Below the pieces are notes generated by a model. The model searched no databases. It was not told the DNA's origin and saw nothing but the letters and a program-made list of their open reading frames with translations. This document shows, one piece after another, positions 1 through 12,659 of a stretch of 64,000 nucleotides of DNA. The translations under genes were made by a program, and so were the position numbers. This DNA comes from Lycocorax pyrrhopterus obiensis (taxonomy: Eukaryota > Chordata > Aves > Passeriformes > Paradisaeidae): assembly GCA_014706295.1 (NCBI GenBank), contig JACSVZ010000008.1, positions 2,491,376 to 2,555,375 of the forward strand, in the 5' to 3' direction. The number at the start of each line of letters is the position of its first letter. Positions within the stretch are counted from its first letter, which is position 1.

Positions 1-362
1 GGCAGTGGGAAGCCATTCCCCCTTGTCCTGACACATCAGACCCTTCCAAACAGTCTCTCTCCATGTTTCCTGCAGCTCCTTCAGGCACTGCAAGGCCACA
101 GTGAGGTCACCCCAGAGCTTCTCCTCTCCAGGCTGAGCAATCCCAGCTCTCCCAGCCTTTCCTCCCAGCAGAGCTGCTCCATCCCTCTGACCATCCTGGA
201 GCCTCCTCTGGGCTCTCTCCAGCAGCTCCAGGCCCTCCCTGTGCTGGGCCCCAGGGCTGGGGCAGCTCTGCAGGTGGGGTCTCACCTGAGCCCAGGGGCA
301 GAGGGGCAGAATCCCCCCTCCCTTGCTGCCCACACTGGGGGCTCAGCCCAGCACAAGGGGTT
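1..362 (-). mobile_element. CR1 LINE fragment, cut by window edge
   Basis: Antisense CR1 sequence, read as the reverse complement of the CR1 3' region. It has the characteristic order of phrases: the 'agccattcccccttgtcctg' block, then 'cttctcctctccaggctgagc', 'tgctccatccctctgacc', and 'ggtggggtctcacctgagc'. These match the end of the CR1 reverse-transcriptase frame and its 3' UTR. The terminal ATTCTGTG repeats would lie to the left, outside the window. Similarity fades after about 362, which I read as the 5' truncation point typical of CR1. The same 'ggcagtgggaagccattc' start recurs in the CR1 at 42525, so the two are close relatives. No intact coding frame remains. Confidence 0.85.
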
Positions 363-3300
363 TCCCTACTGTTTTCAATCTATACCCACAAAATATTTCT
401 TTTCAACTCCTTGACGCTCTTTACACAGCAGCATTAGGGCTGAGTTTCTTATCCCACTGCATCTCCTCTGTTTTGGAGTTTCTCTCCTCAATGCCCAAGC
501 CAAATGCCAGAATTTCTTGTTTCAAGGGCTTCCTCCAAATCTGTGTGGAGGGGTTTTGGTTTGGTTTGGTTTTTTTTGAAACCTGAGAGATTCAGAGGGG
601 ACAGAATGAGAAAAAGGCCTCGGTTACACCATATAAGCAGGAAATCACCTCCATTCTTATGATAAATGGGAGAGGATCAGTCCACACTGTCGGCATCAGA
701 GGACACCTAACCAGCCATGGCGGGGCTTGCACCTCCCTCTGTCTCACTCCTCACTGCTCAGAGGCATAACCAGCTTTTCTTGCTGCTGATTGATCTGGTG
801 TCACCAATTCAAATGAGGGCTTCACTGCTGCAAAGGGAGTGTAAACGCATCATGAAATCAGAAGAGTCGGTGCTTAACTCTACACTTACTTTGTGCCAGT
901 GTAAGCAGCCAACTTGACAGGAATAAAGCAAAGGAAAATGCAGTCCTCTTAGAGTCTCCCAAGTTCTCTTACTATCCAAAAGGCAAAGAGGGAAATCTAG
1001 CAGTGGTTTTACAAAGACAAAGGATTTGGCAGCCTGTAATTTGCAGTGACTTCCACCTCTCCCAATGACACAGCCTCTTTTCTGTGAGAGGACGCCTCAC
1101 AATTCCCTCGGTTTCCTAGCAGGGAAGGCAGACTTAGTGGCATTGGCACTGCAGCATCTGCTTCCTAACACCATCAGATCCCTTCAGAGGAGCCATTCAC
1201 ATGAGTTCTTGGCTCTGCCTTTGCCACTATCCTGTCTGGAAGGTGACAAATATCAAAGAATTTTCTTCATTGCGATTTAGATCCCTTAACTACCAACGGC
1301 AAATGTAATAGGGTTTTTTGGTTGGTTTTCTGTGTGATACAGCTCCATCTACAGTGAAATGCAGCTGAGACTCAACTAAAAATCACCAAGGAGGATGGTA
1401 CATCTGAGCAGAAGGCTGCTCTCACAAAACAGAACATATTTATCAATTGTCGCAATACTGTCACATAAAATACCAGTAAGCAGCTGGATTTGTTTAACTT
1501 TTGACTATTTATTAAATACATTAAAGTACAACACAGAAAAAGCTTCTGTTGTATGAGAGGAATTTGCATTTTGCTAACAAAACCAGCTTTTCAGACCTGT
1601 ACTGAAACAAAAACAAAAACCAAATCCACAACTCCAGGAATAATAATATATAAGTGCTGAAATTTCTTCATCATACCAATCCTGGAAAAAGTGTCTTTTG
1701 ATGATAGCTTAGAAGAGCTAAAACTTCATTTTCAAAACATTAAATCATACGGCTGATAGATTGGCAAGGAAGGAAAAAAATCACAGAAGGAAAATTATAG
1801 ATTGTTTAGTGGGGCAGAATTACAAACAATGGATTTTTCCTTCTTCAAAATCTCATCATTTTCCTTCTCATTTTAATGAGATAATAATAAGCACAGGAAA
1901 TATGAATTTAGATAAATGGAGAGTAGAGACCAACAATTAAAACAAAATAAGAAGTTTGGTAATATATCTTATTATCTTAATAAATTTTCTTTTTAGTTCC
2001 TAATTTTGAATATCTGGAAAACAGCTTTCAACAGTGAGTGACAGTATTGTAATAACATCAATAATAAACAATCACATACAATCTGATTCTCTTCTTCCTA
2101 AAATGACTAGAAAAGGTTAAATCCAGTAAAAAAATGGTTGCATAATAATTCTATAGCAAAATGATCAATGAAAATAACTACTGAGCACACACAGCAATTA
2201 GAGCACAGAACTATAATATAACCTGATAACAAACCAAGCCAGATTGACTAAGAGCACTAAAGCTGAACTGGATTGTCATTTACAGCTCTGGCATAGAGGG
2301 AAGAACTGACATACAGGAATTTTCTTTCCACTCACATCCACCTTTGTCAAAGGGCTGAAGAATTTGATTATTCCCCAGAAAAGCAGCTCTCGGGAGATCG
2401 ACTGCTGCATGGCACAATCTCCCTGGTCACATCTCAGGCTGGACAGCATCACCCCATGGCCTTTTCCCTTCCCAGTACAGCTCAGCAGTTGTCCCTCTCC
2501 CCTCCAGACACATTCCCTGGGCTCCCTGCACTCTGAACTCCATCCAAAGGATGTGAGCAGGTAACAGTCCCTACTCTCGGGTTGCCTGGCTCATGCAGTG
2601 TAGATGGGGAAGGTTGGGGGGCACACAGAGAGAGTAAGAGTCTCCAAAATGCTGTAGTTGGAAAACTGCAGCCAAAAAAACCCCTTCTTTTGCCCGCTTA
2701 TGATTCCCTCTCAGAGAAGTTCCTGTGCCCTTCAAATGTGGCTTCGCTTTTTAGCACAGGCTTAAAGCCACCCCATGAGGCAACACAAAATTCCTGCAAA
2801 TCTCCTTCAGGTTTTATACCCATTTTGGAAAATGCAATTTGATATTTGTAATTACACATACCAGACATAACAAGAATAATGGTAGATCCTCTTTCACTTA
2901 AGTTAATAGAGCTGGTGATATAATCATGTCATTAAGCAAGTCTGGCTTCAGCATTACTGTGCCCAGATAGAAAAGGAATTACACTGTCTCTAAGTCATGA
3001 CCTGTAAAAATGCCGCACAGCTTGTTTAAAATCTACCGAATGTAATAATACGAATTTACAGTAGGCCTGGATGACCCCTAGGTATCCTTTGATTGAAAAA
3101 GAAGTCCTGAAAAATTAGGGGAAAAAATCCTTTCTGATTTTTAACACTTCACATTAAATAAGAGGCGACTCTCTGATTTTGAGAGTTGCTGGAGAGCTGG
3201 AAAACAAAACAATGAGCCAGTGGCAAAGCTCTTTGCCTGGGACTTTCAGCCATGTTAGAGGCTGTGTTCCATCCCACTTCTGTGGGAATCCTGGTATCCC

Positions 3301-5189
3301 TGTGTCCCTGTTACAGCTCTGACACAAAACCAGCTCTCCCTTAGGGGAAAATGCTGAGGGTGAATATCCTGAAGCTTCTAAAATTCACATACATGACACT
3401 AATTGAAGAGATCAGTCTGCACAAGGTGAGGATTTGCACGGGCAAACTGGTTTCAGGGCACAGCATCTGTAAGTTACAGGCACTCCCAAGGGTGCAGGAC
3501 CACAGCAGCCTGTCCTGAGAGCGTAAATCAGGCTGAAGTGGCTCAGGAAAAGACAAATCAAGCAGCTGCCAGACACCTGCTGCCAAAGCCCAGAGAATAC
3601 AGCCTTGTCTCAACGTGCTCGGGAACACAGATGAATTAAAGGCGTGCCCTCCGACTGTGTCCCATCACCTCCTGCAGATACATCATCTCTCCGAGGAACT
3701 GCCGGGGGTTACAGGGAATATTGCTGCATTCTGTTCACTCCCACACAAACATAGGAGAGCAAAACGATCTGATGCACTACACATTTGTGATACTCTCCCA
3801 AGTATAATTTAGCTTTACTTGGCTCATGGAACATGCATTTTTATTGAAGGGAAAAACTAAGGGGAAAAATAAACATCGTTCTCTAGACTACAGAGGAAAA
3901 AAGACCTGTAGGAAAAGGAACTGGAGGCAAAAAAAGCTTCTGAAATTCTTGTAGCTTCAGTCTGGGCCAGATAACTTCCTCTGCCTTCAAAATTCAAATT
4001 ACTTTGAAAAAGGTTAATTGTGATTCTTTCCAAACTCTCTGGGGTTTTGCTGTTGACGTCAAATGCAAGCTCCCAAGTCCTCCTCCACAGGCAATTACAA
4101 ATTGCAATAATGTCTGCTCAGTCTTAGATCAGACATTATCTATATTTTCATCTTTTTAATTGCACTTTCCAATAAGATCAGTTTCATTTCTAGTTCGAAT
4201 ACTGTATTCCTTAGATCTGGACTACAACACAGTTTCAGAGCTGCCCCCCCCCAGTCAGCTGAAAACTATTAAAAGAAAAACTAACTCAAGAAAGAAAAAT
4301 AAAACAACTCCCAATATTTTTGTTAAAGCTATTACATTTTAAGGCAGAATCAAGTGCTGTTTGCACACTTCTCAATCATTCTCCCACGCTCACACAAGAA
4401 TTTTCAGAGCATGTTTGTTTCTGCCACACTTTCATTTGGAGATTTCCATACATTGCTCTGCTCCTAATCCCAGGAGCTGCTGAGGAAATACCTTGAGCCC
4501 CTTCACAGGGAGGCTCTTGCACAGGAATAAACCATGACCCTCTAGACAGCCTATCACGAAAAGGCCACCAATCTAATCTGTCTTAAGCCAGTCTGTCTCT
4601 TACAGGGTACCCCAGCCCCAAAGCTGCAGCTGAAGATCACCTTTAACCTTCCAGCAAAAAAGATACATAACACCCATTGGGAGATTAATCCATACGTTTT
4701 TCCTCTGTACTTATTATATGAATTTAAAAATACTTAACACAGAATATACTTTGCAATTCATTTTCTTCTTTTTCTGTGCTTTTTAAAATCCTTTGATTGT
4801 ACTTATTGAAAAAATCTCTTTGTAAGCCAGCCCTTTCAGAAATATTCATGCTCCCACGTGTCTTAAACAGGACTTTCATTGCCCTTGTCATTTAGAAAAT
4901 CACTTTCTTTCTGTATTAAAAAAAAAATCAGACTTTTAAAAGAAGAAATGATCTTATGACAAGGTCAGAATATCTTGAATTTCATACAGGAATGAATAAG
5001 GAAGTCTATATAATTTATTTTAATAGGAAGCTCGAAAGAGGCTGAAATATTCATTTGTATTAAATAGAAAATATAAAACTAGCTATACCCTAGAGTTAAC
5101 ATCTTGGGAAGAAAAGCAGCAGTCTGCCTCTCAACTTCTCTCATTCCCCCATCTGACATTCTAAATTCCTGGCAGATGTCACCTTTACG
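363..5189. other. AT-rich unique DNA, no gene seen
   Basis: No credible exon, RNA gene or full repeat seen. Frames here are 60-95 codons, without recognisable domains. Small low-complexity tracts occur: GGTTT-type at about 553-578 and a C9 run near 4245. A stretch around 1600-2250 is strongly A/T-rich with many short TAATAA-like strings. Confidence 0.6.
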
Positions 5190-5700
5190 GAGTCCCCAGC
5201 CTTCACAAACGCTGAGTCCTGCACTGGCAGCCCTGTGACAAAATCTTCCCCACGCAGCCACTCGGAGCTCGCCCGCAGTCCCATGGAAGCCCCTGGAACA
5301 GCTCCAGGGCGGAGCCAGAAAAACCGGCCCAAGGCAGTTAAATTATGCAGCTTCCTGCTGCAGCCTTCGAACCCAGGCGCGGTAACACCGCGGTGAGGCT
5401 TCAGGGCCTCCTGCACCTCAGCAGCACCCACGGAATAAGATGGAATTAACTGGAATAAACTGGAATAAGCTGACCCTGCACAATGGTTCTGCTGGGCCCT
5501 AGCACCCCGGACGTGCACGGGAACAACCTGAACTCACACTCTGCTCTGGCCCCTCACATCCGAGGGACAGAAAACTGAAGGAAGACGGATTACGCGGCAG
5601 CCTCGAGGCAGGACCATCTGACAGGAACTTCGGACGTAATTTCTGCCAAAAGTACAGCTCACTTGGGACACAGTGACCTCTTGGAAGAAGGTTTTCTGTC
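5190..5700. other. CpG-richer patch, origin unknown
   Basis: About 500 bases with clearly more CG dinucleotides than the flanking DNA, for example near 5253, 5377-5392, 5508-5518 and 5586-5636. Three overlapping minus-strand frames (60-125 codons) cross it, but none resembles a known protein. It could be the remnant of a GC-rich repeat, a small CpG island or a weak promoter. I do not recognise the sequence. Confidence 0.3.
5431..5470 (+). repeat. 10-bp tandem repeat, four units
   Basis: Four consecutive 10-base units of the form TGGAATAAAC, with small differences in each (cggaataaga, tggaattaac, tggaataaac, tggaataagc). It is an imperfect minisatellite seed inside the CpG-richer patch. Confidence 0.85.
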
Positions 5701-8700
5701 ACCTCGGCTGCTGCCCACAGAGACTTCCTGCCTCAGGGGGCGTCTGGAGGATTCCACTCAGCAGAAGCCAGAGGAAGATCAGGCTCAGCTCACAGCAAAT
5801 CTCAACAGACAGAAGATGTTCATGTGATTTGTTAAAGCTCCTGGCATGCAGCTTTCAGACTCTGTATTTTCTTACCCTCCGCTGTTTAATTAAAAATACT
5901 AGTGGACTTCAAAAAATTTAAAAATCTAGCTTCTAGACACACCCTTGGAGTATTCAGAACCCTGTAATATTTTCTACCAGCTGTAAATTCTTTGATTCCT
6001 GGAAATAAAGCAGTAGTTGACAGGCCCTAAACAGGATGCAGGCAGCGGACCCATCCCAGAGTGAATCAGGCCAGTGTCTGTCTTTTGGAATAAAGAAACA
6101 TTAAATAAAAGCCCTCAGCCTTTGCACTACCCACAAAGCCCAGGTACAGGCATAACATGCAACGAGTTTTAAGAGATTAACCATTCATCCTTTATGATCA
6201 CTGGTTTTCTGCCTGTTATTTTAATGGTTTCTGTACAAGCACGTACAAATCATGTGACTAAGGGACTTTAAGCAAGTTACACTCAAGTAAGTACATGAAT
6301 TTACATACTTGGTAATGTAGCCCTCATACAGACCAGCCATTTAATTTCTATATGTGCCTGCATGACTAAAGAGGAATAAAACAGTGTCTGTTCACAGCAG
6401 GCCTGGGGCAGAAAGTAGCTTCCCAAATTTCCTCAGCATCTTGTGGCGTGCATGGCCACCATTTCACATCTGTGGAGTGCTATTACAGCTAAAAAATGTG
6501 ACACATATATAATTGGTATTTATTATTTCATATCTGCTTCATACCACCAAATTGAACAGATACTATTATCTAATCCCATTTGATTTAAAATGAGGGTTTT
6601 TTTCAGTTATTTCCTTACTCTTAAATACCTTCTGAAGTACTATAGGAAAATTTTCCTTTCTAATTTATTCTGTGACTCTCAAAATGCAGGACAACCCTTT
6701 TCCCATATTGCCACCTCCTCCGTGCAGAGAATTTCCATTACCATGACTGTACGTGATGAGTATGTTTATGTTATGTGTAATTAATTATATCTCTCATGTA
6801 GAGACATCTAAGAGAAGCACACAGGTAGCAGCACTGAAGCAGGACTATGACAGGGCCAGAGACCATGGAACTGTGGGGAGAAGAGAATGTCAGCCAGGGA
6901 AATGGCACTGGTTAGGAGGGAAAAAGGGAATATTATGTCTATATTGCATCATGTTCTTCTGCACGTAACTAACAGCAATTCCTGTCTCTATTTCAAGCCT
7001 TCTTTAGCAATCAGTGAAGTGTCAATTTTCATTCTTCTCCACACAGACACAAGGAGCCTAATTTCCAGGGAGAGGTTAGCAATAAATAATTTAAAATTTT
7101 GTCAAGAATGGATGGGGTTTGACTGCATGTGTAGTCGGTTTGACAACTTGAGAGGCAGGAACAAAGCACTGGCAAGGGTGAGAAATCCCGTGGCTGCTGC
7201 AAGGAATCAGAGAACCTGAAAAAGCAGCCTACAATGATCTAAAACCAGAGGTACATGAAACAGCCTCAGATCAGCCCATCAGATCCATTTACACTGCACA
7301 GAAATCCGAGACAAGGCCTGGCTTGCCAAGCTGACGTTACAGGGCCATGAGGCTCAGGATGCAGGCTGGAATCTTGGGATCAGCCACGAGTGTAACACTC
7401 CCTGCCAATGTGCCTTTTGTGTTCTACGGGAAAAAATAAATGCTCAGTTAAGTACCTGCTCCCCCCAGTAATTGTCATAAAGGTTCTCTCTCAACATCTG
7501 ACATCAAGCACATCAATCCCTGGCAACCCTGGCACAGTTTGTACCTCCTTTGAAAGGTATTTGTCCTGGGCTGCTTAAAGCTGGGCTCAGCAGCAGAACC
7601 ATTTCAGATATCATTCTCCCCTTACATCAAATTCCAAACTACAGCCACACTTGATTGAAATGCCAGGGATTTAGTCTCTACTACACCTCAAGGCTTTTCA
7701 GGCAGTTGTCTTGAGAGCTGATTCTTTCTGCCAAGTGATTCATGTTTTGTATTGGAAGAGATTTAATCCCTCCCTAATACTCTATGGTTTATATATACAG
7801 AGCACCCCTGACTGGCATTTCTAGGGTACCAGGAAGCCTGTCTTTAAAAACAGATTCAAATACTCAAAATCAGCATCTTACTGGAAAAGTAGAGGAAGAC
7901 TAACCATGTAATCTACCTCTATATTCTGTTCAGTTAAATAATTTTACTGGAAGGCTTCAGCGTCTTCTTTATTAAGAAGGACAGCGAGAATAGTTGCATT
8001 CTTATTTAAGATTAGAAATATCCTGCTAAGTTTTTCACATCTCTGCATCCTAAACTATGCTCCTCTGAGACAATATATGTACCAGGATTTTAAGTTATTT
8101 TACACACAAACACACCCCCCCATCTTTTTCTATTTAAATACCAAATCATTTTCAATTTGATATTTTCTAAAGCAGAGGTTTTCTTTCTTTTCACACAGTC
8201 TCTGGATATTATTTTCCCTCCTCCTCCATCTTCTAATTCTGTTTCAATCAATTTTAAACTCAATTGCAAGATGCTTTTGTGGCTTATAAAATCACATGTG
8301 CAGAACCTGAATCTTTGGAAGTCTGCAAAACGACAACAGCTAAGACAGTAAAACTGGTCACTCAGTAGGAAGTTAAGCACAGGCTTGTTTTCATTACAAC
8401 CAATCTTAATCAGAGGCAATAACTTTCCACTATTAACAGCAAATTAAAGATGGGCAATTGACATTTATAAACAACTACTTATTTTAAAAGTTAATTGAGA
8501 AGAACTTTAATGAGGTGAAAGAGAATTGTCTTGTGCTTTCCAAGCCAGTCAGCCTCAAAGCACCAGAACACTGCAATGGTGCTGTTTATTATTGGTTATT
8601 ATGGCCACAGCAGCTTCCCTCTTTCCCCACCGCTCTGTACAAAATCCCAGTAAGCTGGTAAACCCTGGCAACACAGAAAAGGCCTTTCTGGATAATGCAA

Positions 8701-9055
8701 CAACTCCTAATTGTTTCTAGTCTAGCACAGCTCAAAGATTTTGAAACACTATTTAGAGGACAACCTCTACAACTTCATCCAAGAGGAGAAATTCTAAGGC
8801 AAGTATCTGTGTATCACTGCATCCGTGTATATTATAATGTGCATTTGCATATTAGATCTAATTCAATGCTGGCAGTGGCTCAGCAGACCACTGTTACTCC
8901 TGGCATGATTTAAACCATAAATCACTCAAAGATCCTGAAAAAAATGAAAGCACTCAAGTAAGGAAAAGGGAAGAGAGCCACTCTTGGGACAGGAGTAAGT
9001 CACAATGCAAATACAGGGACAAGAACAACTGGGCAGGCAGCAGTTCTGTAGAAGA
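5701..9055. other. Unique DNA, no gene seen
   Basis: No exon, RNA gene or interspersed repeat recognised. The opposite-strand frames around 8090-8419 overlap each other and show no domain. A purine/pyrimidine-rich tract with C7 lies near 8113. Confidence 0.55.
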
Positions 9056-9095
9056 TAATCTAATCTAATCTAATCTAATCTAATCTAATCTAATC
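9056..9095 (+). repeat. (TAATC)8 microsatellite
   Basis: Eight perfect consecutive TAATC units, 40 bases, followed by ATAAAC. The lack of interruptions suggests it is young and length-variable. Confidence 0.97.
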
Positions 9096-11905
9096 ATAAA
9101 CTGAATCTAACTCAGCCTGCTGCATCACTGCGAGGGTCTGTGTGAGTGACTCACACTCTCCTGTCTGATTCTGCAGGAGGATGCTCCAACACTGTCGCTG
9201 TGTCTCAGCTGGGAGATGACATTACCAGCACAGGGACTGCGCCTTCCCAGACTGCCTTGGCAGCTCCTGAATACTTAAGACCTGCTGCTGTTTCAGGGTA
9301 AAGACAAGGGGGGGGAAAGTAGCAATATTAAGCTCACCTATCTGCTTTTGGCCCATTTCAGTTCAAGTCATTCACAAGGTGAGAGGTGATCAAGCAATTT
9401 CCTAAAAGCTTCTTGATTCCAGCTGCTCATCTACGTTTGAAGGCAGCTCCACTGCAGAGTCAAACATGAAACCTGGGATCAGAATTTGGAATTCACCAGT
9501 TTGACTTTGCCTTTAAGTGCTGTAATAGTTTTCAAACAAGCTGGAACTGCTCAGAAACAGGTTAGAGTTTAGTAACCTCTGCTCGGGAAGATTTCAAACA
9601 TGCCCTGTCCCCCCTTCAAACCTGTTCGACATCAGGGATGACAATTGGCTGCAATCCAGCTGCTGGGCCAGCCCACACACACTCAAGTGTGTCTCAGTAC
9701 GAGCTACAATGGGTTTGAAGTTGTATTAAATGTATTTCTGGACTTACTGCCTTTTTCAAACTGTGTTCCTTTTTCTGATATGTGTCTAGGTGCTATCACT
9801 AAAAAGGATGGTCCTAAAAAGGATGAAAACATGAAACTGTACTTTGAGATGTATTGTAAACTTTGGGAGAAGGTTTCTGAACTGAACATTACATTCCCTT
9901 GTCCCTAGAGCAATTTCATCCTAACTAATTATGAAGAAGTAAAAATTTGTATGATTCCATGATTTAGGATGGGGGTTCTGTGCATTAGTGATAAAAGACC
10001 TCTCTGAGAGAGTTTCACCACGAAGATTAGAAGTTCCCAGGTGACCACACACAAGTTCCCAGGTACTAAATTATGACATCAGTGCATTTGCAGTTAGGAT
10101 TACAACAGATGCCTTATTCCCATTTTGATTCCCTGTGATGCATAAAAGGAGTCAGTAGTGTTCCACCTGGGATCCACACACAGCCCACAGCAAACTCTGA
10201 AAACCTTGTACTCTGCACAGCTGAACATCCAGGCTTTGGCTCTGCAAATTGCTCAGACTTCTATTTGGGATTGCCAAGAGGCCTCAAATGACTCCCTATT
10301 TATGTGGGTATGGTTAATTAGCACTAATAACTTTACTGAATGATTAAACAGGGACATTAAAATGATTATTTACATTTGCTGTTAGAATTTCCAGGTTTGT
10401 CCTCTTAAAAACTGCATTTACAGTACATAACCTCATTAAACAGAGAACTGTGTATGTCACACTGGGGATGTATCACACAGCTTTACATATTCTCAGCCAT
10501 CTTTCTGGGAATTCAGAGTACCCCTTTTCCTGCAGGCATCAGGAGTGAAACAAAACTGCTTGGACAGGCAGAAGACATAAAACAGACATAACAGACAGAA
10601 ATAAACCAACATCAAAATAGGTGTGCCAGAACACTTCTGCTTGAACAAAGCCTTGGACTGACACAAACTGCCCTTTCCAGCACCACGGACTGGACAGGCA
10701 GTAAAACCTTCTGAGGGGGGCTCAGATTCAAAGGGCTCTAAGGCAAAGAGGAGGTGTGGTGTGCTGCAATGTCACATCATTTCTGTGATCACAAAATACT
10801 CGCTTTGTAGGGTAAGGTAAAAACTTTAACTTGGACCTGTCCCAACATCTCTCATGGGTAACTCACAGTTACAAATCCTGAATTTGCATTTCTTCATAAT
10901 GTGGATTTTTTTCCTAGCCTTTATATTTTCTTGGTTGACTTTAATTAACTTCTTGCTATGCTCATAAACGTGGAGAGGATTTGCTTTAAGCTTTTACATC
11001 TCTAGCCTATATTAAGATATTTTAAGCTTTAAACCTCTAGAACATTTAATGGATTTGAACAATTTAAGAAAGAAGGAAAAGGTGCTGGCAAAATGCACCC
11101 AAACGGAACAATTTTGCATGAACTTTCCATTTGGCCCAACTTAAAATTTATCTTAAGATGGTCTAGAAACTTCTGAATGGACCCAATCACAACAGATACG
11201 TACTTTACTTCCCATTAAATAAAACATGGAAAACTGGGAAAGAAAAAGATGGGGAGCATGGGGGATGGGACAGAAAGAACTAACGTAAACTGAAGCATAA
11301 AAAGACTGCTGTAAACATTAACTAAAAAGGCTGCTTTTTGAGTCCATTAAATTAAGAGGTTGGGCTTTCAAAACATGCTGGGAAAAACATAGTATCATAC
11401 AGAAAGCAAATATAGAAAGAAAAGTGAAAGGTAATTGTTATGGGTGACTGTGTGAAAAGAAGCACAGGCATATACAAAAAGAGATGCTTCTTGTGGCACA
11501 CTGCAGACCTGACTTTAAAAATGCCTCTCTCTGTATTCTTCATATTTCCAAACATTTATTTTACCTACAGTGACAGAGCTGTGTCTGATGTCTCAGAGTG
11601 ACATTTGCTGTCTAATACACAGAGCATTAATAGTGCATCCTTAAGCACTGCCTCCATCCCATAAAGTAGCAGTCCTTCCAGAACGTGACAGGAGTAATTC
11701 CTGCAGATAATTTTCCCTTTTAGTCTGACCATTAAGGGGGATAGAAAACATCCCTTTCTGCTCATCTCATTTTTAACCCACATGGAGAGCTTCAGGTAGA
11801 TGGAGAAACCTGGCTGGTGCTGGTACCAGAGGAATTGATGGCATGACAGACACAAGTCTTTCCTGACTGAGAGGGACCAATCTGATTTCTATTTATGCCT
11901 CAATA
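9096..11905. other. Unique DNA, no gene seen
   Basis: No supported gene. The frame at 9645-9908 (87 codons) is overlapped on the other strand by a frame of 61 codons and has no recognised domain or splice context. The rest is AT-rich with ordinary composition. Confidence 0.5.
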
Positions 11906-12307
11906 TGTGTTACTCCTATAAAGGTTGTACGTGTGCTGGCAGCCCTGTCCTGGGGAAGTTTTGCCTGGCAGCCGATCAGGGCAGAGAAAGCTCCCGCGAC
12001 GGGGCTGTGACCGACCCCCCACTGCCGGTGGCAGATACCCCGGATAGCCGGGATCGGGCTGGGGCAGGAGCCTGAGCACACAAAGCAGTTCACTGCCACA
12101 CAACAGGGGCCACGTTGCTTTTGGGAGCGGGGCTCGCCTGTAGGGCCAGCTTGGTCCCCCTCTCCCCTTCGCTCTTTTCCTTCCCTGTGATCCTGCTTCC
12201 CTGCCTGTGCCTGCTTCGCCCTGCTTCGCCCTTCTGCAGACCAGCTCATCACCACGAGGACTTGGTGCTCCGCTGCCTCCCCGCCATGGCGGGCGCTGCT
12301 GCGGCCG

Positions 12308-12419
12308 CTTGTGCCCAGCCGTGCCCGCCGCACCGACCTGCTGTAGCACCAGCCTGCTGTAGCACCAGCCCGCAGCGACCGGCCTGTGGCCATCACTTGT
12401 GCCCAGCCGTGCCCGCCGC
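12308..12419 (+). repeat. Internal repeats of the CpG-rich LTR
   Basis: A 24-base segment beginning CTTGTGCCCAGCC occurs at 12308 and again at 12396, 88 bases apart. Between them, the unit CTGCTGTAGCACCAGC occurs twice in tandem (period 15, 12338-12369). Such local duplication is common in LTR U3/R regions. Confidence 0.85.
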
Positions 12420-12525
12420 CGTGTTCCCCGCGTTGCCCGCGGCACCCACCTTGCAGCCGCCGCCGCCCGCAGCCACCGCGCCCCGACTCTGAGAAGCCGC
12501 AGCTGCTCCGGGAGCGTGCCCCTAG

Positions 12526-12659
12526 CCACAGCAGCCTGTTCTCCGCCGACGGAAGGGACACGCAGCCCGGTGCTCTTTGGAAATCGCGCCTGTAACCACA
12601 GCAGCCTGTTCTCCGCCACGGAAGGGACACGCAGCCCGGTGCTCTTTGGAAATCGCGCC
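12526..12659 (+). repeat. 65-bp tandem duplication inside the LTR
   Basis: Two near-identical copies, 12526-12590 and 12596-12659, are separated by TGTAA. Both begin CCACAGCAGCCTG and end AAATCGCGCC. The only difference I see is one deleted base (CCGCCGACGG versus CCGCCACGG). This points to a recent duplication. Confidence 0.92.

Noticed and set aside
9645..9908. 87-codon frame with a plausible-looking translation
   Set aside because: Overlapped on the opposite strand by a 61-codon frame, with no recognised domain; not distinguishable from chance.
9945..9966. ATGATTCCATGATTTAGG as a CR1 tail
   Set aside because: Only the tail-like string is present; upstream sequence does not match the CR1 3' UTR.
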